From the NCBI GenBank assembly GCA_029168955.1, contig JAPDOI010001572.1, positions 99,667-163,666 on the forward strand: 64,000 nt of DNA, written 5' to 3'. Positions 11,936-23,900 of the stretch are shown in pieces. Every line of letters starts with the position of its first letter. Position 1 is the first letter of the stretch. The notes beneath the pieces were generated by a model. That model made no database searches, was not told where the DNA came from, and worked only from the letters and a program-made list of their open reading frames with translations. This stretch comes from Aplectana chamaeleonis. Its lineage: Eukaryota > Nematoda > Chromadorea > Rhabditida > Cosmocercidae. Made by a program: the position numbers and the translations under genes.

Positions 11936-14900
11936 TTTTATAGTTATATCGCAGCGCAGCGCGATGAGGTGTTTTCTGTGGGCATCGATGGATAACGGGC
12001 CGCTCGTCGATTCGCATATGAATCATAGAATGCCTCCGCGCCGCGGTGGAACTCTTAAAACCCTCATACGAAACCTCATTCCATGAAAACTGGATTGAAT
12101 CCCTCGCAGGGAGCATGATGTCATTCCACCGACCTACGCTTCATCACGACACGATAAATGGATGGAGTTGTTTTCGATACTCTCATCATGACCATTGGGT
12201 TACTGTGGATCGAGAATGCGGTTTGAATTTTATAATTCTGTGTGATCCCTCACCTTGCCAATAAATGGAATTTTCTTTCACTTTGTATGCATACGAGTGT
12301 TCTGATCTGCAACAATTCTTTATAGAGCGGAATTAAATCAGAATGAGATAAAAGTGACTATATAATACTTCATCATCAACCGAAAAGCTAGCAGTTGTGA
12401 CTGCGTTCTATGAGACAACCAAAGCAGAGGCGCTTGTCGCATCAGCAGCAGAGGGCCTTCCGTCCGGGCACGGCGGACAGAATATTGGCGTGGTCTTGAA
12501 ATCGTGCCAGCAGTCAACTAGTAGAATAACTAGCTGAGGTGAGGACTATCGGGAGGCAGGTTTCGGCGTGAGGTGTGATGTATCACAGAAGGGAGGTCGG
12601 ACCCGTCGACAACCGGTGGGTTGGGGTGTCGGACCTTCAACCAAGAACAAAGATGGACTTCTATCAGGGCGGGGTTAGAGAGCCATACCGTTATTATAAA
12701 AAATGACGGCAAAAATATATCACAATAAGAGGTCAAAATAGAACTGGAGATCATACTGAGAGAGCAAAATGAGACAGGAGATCAAAAAAGAAACTGAATA
12801 GTGAGAAACAAGTGCGAAAAAACAAATGAGGCAAGATATGAAACGGGGATGTAAAAATAAGGCAGGAAGACACATATAGAGCTTACAATGCACTGGTGAT
12901 AAAGCATGCAACACAATAGACGACGGTAGCACAGCCATCGCTAATAACTCTGACATGGAGGAGGAGTCTTGGAAAGGTAAAATGTGTCGCCAAAGCGCTC
13001 CTGGATATGTCAGCAAAAATGTTGAGTAGGCTGTGATCGGGGTCATTATAAGCAGACTATCATGTCAACGAAACGACAGATGTTCTAGAATTTCGTAATC
13101 TAAGATGCATTTTTAGGTGTCTTAGAATTCACAGATTTGATCCCGATAAAGCTAAAAAAATTTCTGATTCTGAGGAATAATGGATAGTTGACAGTTTGCG
13201 AAGAGGATTGCTCACATCTCTTGCAATTGTTCACTAATATATCTCGTGTCCAAGATGCGATTTCGCCTGAAGCTGCCCTGAGGGCACTAGGTGCGGTTGC
13301 GGGCGCGGAACCCACATTTTGAGTACGAATGTCCGCATGTGAAAACGACCAAAAACTTCATGAACGCAGCTTCAAGCCCAAGAGCGCTACATAATGTGGG
13401 CGGAGCCTGTTTTCATGCCCTGAGGTCACATAGGTCCGGTTTCGGGCATGGAAACCACATTCAGTATTTGGCCGTTCAGATGTGAAAATGCACCCTAAAT
13501 TTCATGGATGAAGCTCTAAGCCGAACAGCGCTACATAGGGTGGGCGGAGCCTGTTTCCATGCCCTGAGGACACATAGGTCCGGTTTCGGGCATGAATACC
13601 ACATTTAGTAATGGGCTGTTCAGATGTGAAAACGCACCCCAAATTTCATGGCCACAGCTTTAAGCCGAACAGCGCTACATAGGTTGGGCGGAGCCTCTTT
13701 TCATCCCCTGAGGGCACATAGGTGCGTTTTCGGGCGAGAAAACCATGTATAATAATTGGCTATCCGAATTTGAAAACGTGCCCAGAATTCTATGGACGCA
13801 GCTTCAAGCCGAACAGCGCTAATCATTTCACAGCTATCGACTTTCATGGACCCCTTCCTATGAAGCGCTGTTCGTCTTGAAGCTGCATTCATAAAACTTA
13901 AGGCGCGTTTTCACATCCGGATAGCCAATCACTATACGTGGTTTTCATGCCCGAAACCGCACCTACGTGCCCTCAGGGCATGAAAACAGGCTCCGCCACC
14001 CTCTGCAGCGCTGTTCGGCTTAAAGCTGTGCCCATGAAATTATGGGTGCGTTTTCACATACGGATATTCGATTACTAAATGTGGTTTTTGTGCCTTAAAC
14101 CGCACCTATGTGCCCTCAGGGCATGAAAACAAGCTCCGCTCACCCTCTGTAGCGCTGTTCGGCTTAGAGCTTCGTCCATGAAATTTGGGGTGCGTTTTCA
14201 CATCTGAACGGCCAAATACTGAATGTGGTTTCCCCGAAACCGCACCTATGTGTCCTCAGGGCACTAATGAATGTTCAGCCGTTGAACAAAGATTTGTTGT
14301 CATTGTCGCAGGAGAGTTGTTTTTGTCCGCCTTCGAGGAAAACATTCATTTATTGCATTATTAGGATTAATTGGTACAATAAATGCATCAATGTAGTCTT
14401 TATCTAAAAATTCGTTCACTATAAAAATTGCGAGGTGAGGATCCCCCCCCCCGGTCGTCGCCATCACTTCTTTTTCCCAGAGAGGGGGGGGGGGGCGAGC
14501 AAATCGCTTGACTTGGATGGGGGGTCGGACCAATGTTGGGTTGTATCACACCTCGCGCCGTAGCCTGTCGGAAGGGAAATGAGCTATAAGTCGAGCGGTT
14601 AAAAGAAAAAAAGATGAATTCCCCTTATGCTTTGGATATCCACGCGGCGAAAGGTTTGATCCATAGTTATCAAATCGATAACCATGATCTAACCCCAAGA
14701 AGTGATCTACGATGTGGATTCTCAAGGAAAACAGCCCCTGCGGAACGATATTCAACAATTTTCTACCATAAGAAGGCGCATGTCAGTCACTGGGCTTACT
14801 GGCTAGATAAGCACAAAGAGAACATATATGCTCAAAAAAATTAACAAGATGAATCGGAATGTTAAAAAAGGGGCACATTAGGTTAACGAACAGACAGAGG

Positions 14901-17900
14901 AAAGTCGAACGATGTAGAATTCGCATAGCTGGATTCGAACCCGTGATACCGCCCCATTGTCGCCGCCTCGTAGTCCACTTCGTTGAGGGCTCTGCAGAGT
15001 TGTACCGCCCGGCGGCACGCCGCCGAGCGAGAGTTTTGGGGCGTGGCCAAACCTCTGACGCGGCGGGGCGCCGTTCTTCTTCATTTTCCACCATTACGTA
15101 TAAACTCATTCACGATACGCCGAAATTTGAACTTCACTGATTTCAAAAACCATGAAATCTTACTTGAACAGAAATTTGAACTTACTATGCGCCAAGAACT
15201 GAAAAGCTCATAAACTGCTGAACTTCCATGTGCTTTTTTTCGAAAATTTTCGTCATTCAAAAATATCAAAGGATCTGCTCTCAGAAGCGGTAAACATAAA
15301 ATCCAGTAGCGACGCTAATTGAGAACTTCTCGTGAGAATCGATATTATGCCACAAAAAATGACATCAATTATTTCGAAAATGAAATAGAATGGGTCACAT
15401 TAGAAAGCCATGAACGAATAAAAAAGCGTTCAAGCATTTATGGATGCGTGCGATCACTACATAAAATGAGAGTAAAAATAGAAAAAGTTCACATGGATGA
15501 CTAAAAACGGAAAAAATACATTGCAAGGATCGATGGCAGCGCTCCTCGCCGACGATAGAAATGGTCCAGACCATTCTTCGTCGCCGCTCGCTGGCGGCGT
15601 CGCTCCGGCAGCCGCTGCCGTCGCGGCGACGAGAACACTGCGAGATACTCGCGCCGCTGCACTCGCGCGGCACTTCGCCGCTCTCGCCCGCTGCGTGGCG
15701 CCCCCCTTTCTCCAACACTGCCGTGCCGCAGCGGCACTCGCCGCGGCGCAACTCTGCAGAGCCCTTTACCCTCTCGACCACCCCTGCTGGTAACGCTGTG
15801 CCTCTTTAGTTGAGTGAAGAGAAGAGTGCAAATCATGCAATGAACTCGATAACGGCTCATATCTCAAGAATGAGCCAAAGTCAAAGCGCAAAGCTCTGTA
15901 AATGCTATTTTCGTAATAACCTTGAGCGTACTAAGCAGTTATTTTCAGTGCATTTGCTCTGACTTAAGATATTTCACTGAGGTTTCTCCAGTTGTTGTCA
16001 TTTTCTTTGATCTGCCAGAAACCCCGTTGAGAAAACCCTGCATACATGTTTGTTACTTTATTCATCCATAAAAACTTTCACTGAGAATTTTTCCGAAACG
16101 TCACGGGGCCTGAAAGCCAGTCCCTAGCTAGTGCTGTCTTTCAGCCGCACGGTCATACGAAACCTTCTTCCATGAGTACCTGAATGATTTGATAGCAGGG
16201 TCCAGCAGGTGTGGATAGCTTGACAACGAGTGGTGAGGAGAGTCGTGAAAATTTTCGTGGAAAAACGAAAATTTGGAGGGGTGATCGTAAAATTTTTGTT
16301 AAGGAGAATATAATGAATTCATTGGAAAAAGACAAGAACGTAGTAGGATATGTGAAAAAGTGGTTTTTGCGGATTAAAAATGGAATCGCTACTGTTTACG
16401 ACCTAAAAAAACCAGTCCCCCGTCCATTCAACTGTTTTTATTCCCCTTGTAGGCGGAAATTCGCTGTACTTCATCTTCAAAATCCACTGTAACACGTACG
16501 ACCTCCATCAAAAATCAAAACTTCAACTACAAAAAAATAAGCTGAAATCCTCATAGAATTCCCCACAAATGGTCACAATTTCATTTCCCTAGCCCAACTG
16601 GCTACAAGGATTCGGGCGAGGTGAAGTGGTGGACGTTGGCAAGCCACGTTGGCAAATCGCAGGGTTTTGCCATTACTATCCAACGAGTGGCATCCCTTCA
16701 GCCAAAGAATTTCCGATCGACAAGGGTCCAGACTTTGAGGTAATTGGACTGTGTCAAAAATTGCACAGAGCTTTTTCTCCCAGCTTCTTAACCTCCCGAA
16801 ATAATGATACTTAAAGATATGTGAGGCGCCATAAAGGACGCCACGCGCGGACGCCATTGTGGGAAGGGTGCGAGGCCTGGGCGCATTCTATTATAGCCAT
16901 AACACCCTTGGTCGTTCTTGTTGATTCTTCCCCCGAGTGGAGGCGAATCGGTATTTTTCGAAATCTTCTAATAATTTATTACTGAAAAATAACATCATCA
17001 ACTACGCAAAAAGTCAAAATAGTTATTACAATCTTCAATTCGTTCTTCTGGTGAGGACTTTTCTCCTATGCCAACAACTTTTTCGATTGCAGAAAGGGAG
17101 GGAAACTCTGACGTTTGGCTAGGTTTGGGGTGAGTAAAAAATTAGACGTGGAAATTTTCTTAGGAAGCCTTCGTAATCCAGTTAATCACACATGTGTAAA
17201 ATACAAGGTATAGCGAAAAATATATTTGCATAAAATGTGCTGATCGTTAACATTCATCGAGTTTTATTCACCCGTAAGCTTCATCTCAGTGCCCCGAATT
17301 CACGATTGATGCCCGCGTTCGGTCGGGCGTCGGGCTGTTTTTTTAAATGTTTGTATATTCTAGCCTGCCCAAATTTTTTTCTAAATGAATTTTGATTGGG
17401 CTAGTGGTGGATTTCTGCAAATTTGTTAAAATCAGCTTACTGCCGGCTTTGTTCCAGAATGATTTTTGATGGGGCTACAGGCGGGCTGTTTTTTATATTC
17501 CATTTTATTATTTTTCCTTTGATTCTATCCGGAATCTTTAAATGAAAAACGGAAGGACCGATTTTTTGCTGGAGGGGGGGTCGCTATAATTTCACATATT
17601 TTCGCATGCGGACCGACCTCCGAGGGGAGGGTCGTAAGTATTTTGCGGCCTTTGCCAACGGGCTGCTGGAACCTGTTTGATAGCATGATATCATTTCACC
17701 GACCTACGCTTCATCATGACGATAAATGGACGGAGTTGTTTTTAATACTCATGACGATTGGTTTCGTAGATAAAATCTGCGGTCCGAATTTCATAATTCT
17801 GTTCCCGGCTCCACAACCGCTCCTTCATGCTCCAGGTCTCTTTGAATCTGACTATAAATATGTAAGGGTCAGGAGATACCTATATCTGACTTTCTGTCAG

Positions 17901-20900
17901 GAGAATTGTTTAGCACCAGATAGCAAAACGTCTGAATAATTCGCTACCAACCCTAAAAACGTCATCATGCGTGGCTTGTGTCATGCGTGGCTTGTATCAG
18001 GTTTCTAGAAAGCCGCAACGCAGCAGTTATCTCGCTATCTTGAAGATATAGCGACTGTTCCTCTATTTCCACCATTGTGTTTTTTCGGAAATGACCGCTC
18101 GATTCTTGAGTCGATTATCAGCTAACGAAGATAACGGAATTTTACCAGCTCTGGCGGACTGAGACGTCGACAACGAGTTGATCCGCTGACTTCAGGAAGG
18201 GATACCACCATGAATCATAGATTGATCTCTATCGTACTCTGAGACAAGAATGGCGCAAAGACTTCCAAATTCGTGACGTGTTTTTGCTTCTCGATACGGT
18301 TCCCGCCCTTTACAGGCGTTCGAGAGCACAAACACACAATTATCGTCCTTGTGACGTGAGACTCCCTTGCAGCACGGGACTTGGAACATTTTTGGGATTC
18401 AATCATTCGAAAATACGCAATAAGCCAAAAGTAGCGCGAGGTCGTGGTATTGCTCGGCCTCGCGGTCTCCGAGTGTGTAAGAGTATCCGATTAAAAACGG
18501 CATTTTTTGAAACTGTTTTTTGCATAAGCATTTCTGCCTCCATATGTAACTGTTTCAGCAACGCACGCCCCGAATTATCAAACTCTGGCCGGGGTAGGTG
18601 GCGATGTGTTTGGTGCGGACAAAGCCGGTGGAGCTGGTGGTGCAGCTGGTGGCAAGCCCCAAGCTCCTGCTGTTGGTGGAATCGCTGGTGAGCCCTTTTT
18701 CCGTAGACACGTTCAAGCCTTCTAATCAAAAGATTGCAGCGTTTGTTCAAGAGTTTACCTATTGTTCTGTTTCTGGAGTTTCCGATATTGTATCTCACAC
18801 GCAAGTATCCGAATATGACATTTACTTGCAGCCACACACGATCCCAATTACCAAACCCTAGCCGGAATCGGTGGTGAGGTGTTCGGAGCCGACAAGAAAG
18901 CTGCAGGAGGAGGCGGTGGTGGAGGCGGCGGTGGAGCCCCACCAAAGCCTGGCGCAGGCGGAATGGCCGGTGAGTGACTGAACACCTACTTCCTTCATCG
19001 AACTATTAAGAGCTTGAAACTTTCTATAAATCGTTTTCTCTTTCACTCCTTTGACACGTATCTCTACTAATGTTATTTTGAATTGACGCGGCAGCTTTTC
19101 AAAACGAAGAGTTTGCAGCGACTCACGATCCTAACTATCAAACTCTGGCCGGAATCGGAGGAGACGTCTTCGGTGGCGACAAGAAAGCAGCTGGAGGAGG
19201 AGGCGGAGGCGGCGGCGGAGCCCCACCAAAACCTGGAGGAGGCGGAATGGCTGGTAAGAGATGCGAGACATGTAAAAAACGTGTTAGTCAAACTCTGACT
19301 TATGTGATCTAGGAACACACGACCCTAATTATCAAACCTTGGCTGGTGTTGGTGGTGATGTCTTTGGAGCTGACAAAAAAGGCGCAGAAGGAGGAGGTGG
19401 CGGAGGAGGAGGAGGAGACAAACCGAAAGCACCAGCTAATCAGGTACGGGAACCTTACTCGTTTCACGGAGCGAGAAGTTTCGAACATTCAAGTATAAGA
19501 GGGTCTTGTTCACAAAATGAAGATGATTACAGGGAGCAAAAGCGGCCACCCATGATCCCAACTATCAGACACTGGCTGGCATTGGTGGGGACGTGTTTGG
19601 AGCCGATAAGAAGGGTGGCGGAGGAGGAGGGGGTGGTGGAGGAGGAGGAGACAAGCCGAAAGCACCAGCGAATCAGGTACGTAATTTCACCTCTGGAAAA
19701 AAGTCTGGTCAAATACTTTCGAAATTTTTTGAGCTAAATAAGGAGACATTCTGGCATTGCTGTGAGCACAACATGGCACAAGCCGGAGTGTTTTCTGTAT
19801 AGGTAGTATATTTGGTGCATTGAAGGGAGCGAAGGCTGCCACGCATGATCCGAACTACCAAACACTGGCCGGCATCGGTGGAGACGTATTTGGAGCAGAC
19901 AAGAAAGGAGGCGGCGGAGGAGGCGGTGGTGGTGGAGGAGGACCGAAAGCGCCAGCGAATCAGGTGAATCCACTACAATACCGCCCGCGACTTTGGGAAA
20001 AACGGCGTTTTCGGCGTTTTTTTCCGCCGAAAAGCGCCGCTTTGTCATAACTTTGTTCAAAGTGGTCCGTTTCGGTTGCAACGGGCATATTTAGAATCAG
20101 CATGGAGAGCTCATTTTGAGCCCACATATGTCTTACCCTGCGAACAAGGCATATAGGGTTAACAGAATCAATCGAGTGTACGAAAACTGAGCTAGATGTC
20201 TAATTAGTGTAAATATTTGACTTCATATCAACCGTACAGATAAGGGCCGGTTATATGCAAGTATGTAAGACCAACTTATTGACGTGGCGAAAATGAAAAT
20301 TAATGTTTAACATCCGTTTCTTCACCCCTGCAGACCCAGTCATCGTTGTTCGCTAGGGCTCAAAATGCCCGTGGTTGCGACTGCACTCAGCGTAGACTCT
20401 TTTAGAGCAGAAACAACATGTCTGAAGGCGTTCCCCGCCAAGCGCCACCCCAATTATTTTGTTTTCGAAAAACGACCCCACATCACCGACGTCCCGTTCT
20501 CGGCTGAAACGGGATCAATCGACCTGAGACTCTGCTTACAACTTTACTTTCTGATCCTTTTTCGAATAAGCACTGCGACAGCCCAATATGTAAAACTTGA
20601 TTTTTTATTTTACCTCTTTGGGATGTAGTAAAACAACGTCTTCTCGCCGGTTCGACGTCCCGGCTATTCCCGTCTAGCGGCATCCCGGTGAGTTTGGATG
20701 AAAAAGACCACAAATCCTTTCAACCCGGACGGCCTCCTGGCAACGCCTTGCCTTATCATTTCATCATTCGAAACTTGATTTTTTTCGACTTTGGAACCCG
20801 GCGCTGCTGAGCGGTGCGGTCCAACAGGTGGTATCGAGATCAAAATTTCAAGTTTCTCTGAGCACTGCTTTCAACTGATCTTCTGTTTCTGAGCACGCGT

Positions 20901-23900
20901 TTAGGTCAATCTGAGCGTGATGCCAATCTGAATTTGTTCTGACTATCCGATCTCGGCGACTTTCTTCGTGGCTACGACTCATTTTCAGGCCATAATGTTG
21001 GCACGTCCTGCGGGAATTGTTTTCTTTTACAAAATGCTTAAAATGCATATTTTTCGGAAATCCTGCTAGGATCTCAGCGTTCCACGCAAATCAAGAGTCA
21101 ATCTATTGTAAGAAGCTGCCGTATTCGTTTCTTGATTATTATTAACCCCATATCAAACTTCGATTTTTCGAGTTCCGCTATAGCCGGCCAAGGCACTAAG
21201 ACAGTGCTACGTCGAGAGAACGAGAGCTCTCGCTTCCAAGCGGCACTGAACGGACGCTTACTGAAGCTACTCACTCATCGAGTTTCAATTATCATCCTCA
21301 GTACGACTTGGCGGCCCTTCTCGTCTTGCGGTAGAGACATGGTACAGATGCAGGGCGCAGAGAAGAAGAGGAGCACACCGAGAGCACGCCAGCATGTCGC
21401 CTCATTCATCGATTCGTCATAGCGATGCATGCGGAGAGTGAACGGCGTAAGAGGAAACGTGCGGCCCAATTCGGCATTGAATTTTGGATTCACAAGGATT
21501 ACACCTGCCGGCGGCTCGGTCGCCGGTCTCCGAGGACCTTAGATTGACACATGTAAAATTTCGACACTATGCGAAAAATGTCGAGCATTGGTAAAGTTCG
21601 TCTGAAAACGGTTTAGGATCACTAAATACTAGAGTGAGGACCGAATATTCGAGTTCGAATAAATATTCGAATTTTTCGAACGAATTTTTATTCGAACATT
21701 CGAATATTCGAAAAGTGTGAATATTCGAACATTATTCGAATTCGACTTTTCGCAAAGGTGAAAATTCGAACATTATTCGAATTCGAATATTCGCAAAGGT
21801 GAAAATTCGAACATTATTCGAATTCGACTATTCGCATAAAGGTGAAAATTCGAACATTATTCGAATTCGACTATGCGGAAAAGATGAATATTCGAATATT
21901 ATTCGAATTCGACTATTCGGGAAAGGTGAATATTCGAATATTATTCGAATTCGATTATTCTAAGAGGTGAATATTCGAACGTTATTCCAATTTGAATACC
22001 CGAGCTGGTTTAACAAAAATATGAAAATCAGCTCCAATGTATGGAAGGAATCGACATACCTTTTAATTCCAATTGTAAGTGGAAATAAAGCTCTAGAAGA
22101 AGAATTCAACTTGTTAGTGCCGCTCACTTCGCAGTTGCGCGATAATGCTATGGATGCTTAAATTATTCGTCATTCGAATATTCGAATTTCGAATATTCGT
22201 TCGTTCGAAATAAAAATGGACGAATTTATCTGAAATTCGTTCGTTCGAATAAAAATGAACGAATTTACTCGAAATTCGTTCGTTCGAAATACAAAATGAA
22301 CGAATTTATTCGAAATTCGTTCGTTCGAAATAAAAATGAGCGAATTTATTCGAAATTCGTTCGTTCGGTCTCTTTTTAAAAAGTCCTCACTCTACTAAAT
22401 ACTCTTGAACTGTATACAAAATTCGTAATTTCAAATAGTATGCACCATGCTAGCACACGCATTATTGTTCTATATTGCATTCATGCGTCCTCGAGTGAAA
22501 ATGCAGTACCACGCTCAAAATAAACTCCGATGTCTTCTAATAGGTGCGCTTGTCAAACGCGCTCCGATGTGAATAGCCGGTTGGCCGGCTGCCAGGCGAG
22601 AGACGCCATACACATTGCGAAATCTTGCGGGAATGAGTCACCGGGGTGAGACGGGGCGAGATGCTCGTTTCCGCTCTCAGGATAAAACACGAGTGAACGT
22701 GCGTCGCTCGGCATTTCCTCGTCGCGCACTCTCCTCGCCGCGCATGCCTCTCGCCCAGCGCCCAGCCAGCGCGCTAGAGCGCAGAGAAACGAGGCACACT
22801 CTTGAAGGCACAACGGAGGACTGACATAGCCCCTAACTGACATAACGGAGGTATCCAAGGTTACGGGGCAGGTCACAAGTGAACACGGCTGTTCCTTTAG
22901 TCTCTGCCCGCAGCGAGACGAGCAGGGTATTACGCTGTCCGGCCATCAATAAGATGGCTCGACATGCATGGTTCGAATTTGCTTACACTGTCTGCGCACT
23001 CTCACTCAGATATCTGGCTGGCAGCATTCGTCAACGATTTTGAGTTTCAGCCTGCGTTTGGCTTCACTGTAGGGAAGTCGAAAACGAGTGTAAAGGTTCC
23101 TAGTCGCGCAAACAATGAAGCAGAATTGTGGAAATATTCGCTTCCGCGGACAAGTCGTTAAACAGAAACGATTAATGAAGAAAATCTATGAATAAACTAA
23201 TTTTGATATGCCTCAGCATTGTTTCAGTGCATATTCTTATTACATCAACCCTTATAATTGTAGTGCGCGCAAAGCCAATCATAAGTGGTACACCACAATT
23301 ATAAGGGTTGATGTAATAATATCTAATCCATATCGCGCTTGATTTTGCTTTGTTAAGTTTAGCGGAGAAGCTTGTAAAATCCGATCCCTCTGTCTTTACT
23401 TATCGCTGGTAAGTTTATCATTGACCGCCAAATCGTATTTTTAGTTATTTCATTTCATTTCCTAGCATTTTTATTAGTTCAGGCTATTTTACGCCAAATC
23501 ATTTTTTGAGATATTTTTGAAACTTTTTTTTGTCATTATCAAGAGATTTTGCCTTTGAATCCGATTCGACTTCTTGTTTCTACTTTATTCCAGTTGGTCT
23601 GGTTCTTTCCATGCCGTTAAAAACCCCTCTTTACCTCTAAGCTTTCTGTTTTACCACATCCCGAAAAAGGAAAAAAAATGAAATTTTACATATTGGGCTG
23701 TCGCAGTGCTTATTCGAAAAAGGATCAGAAAGTAAAGTTGTAAGCAGAGTCTCGGGTCGATTGATCCCGTTTCAGCCGAGAACGGGATGTCGGTGATGTG
23801 GGGTCGTTTTTCGAAAACAAAATAATTTGGGTGGCGCTTGGCGGGGAACGCCTTCAGACATGTTGTTTCTGCTCTAAAAGAGTCTGCGCTGAGTGCAGTC

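Noticed and set aside
11643..12116. 157-codon minus-strand ORF
   Set aside because: It contains a long Tyr/Ile run from an AT simple repeat and overlaps the 12-kb interspersed repeat.
14928..14945. tRNA gene suggested by GGGTTCGAATCC on the minus strand
   Set aside because: The T stem pairs poorly and no cloverleaf or acceptor stem closes. Similar sequence recurs at 15.6 kb, which fits a SINE.
18403..18945. 180-codon minus-strand ORF
   Set aside because: It lies antisense to exons 5 and 6 of the module gene. Its His/Arg/Leu-rich composition is what the complement of Gly/Ala-rich exons gives.
19803..19825. Longer exon 10 starting at the TTTTCTGTATAG acceptor
   Set aside because: In the phase entering from exon 9 this 23-nt extension meets a TGA and would shift the module frame.
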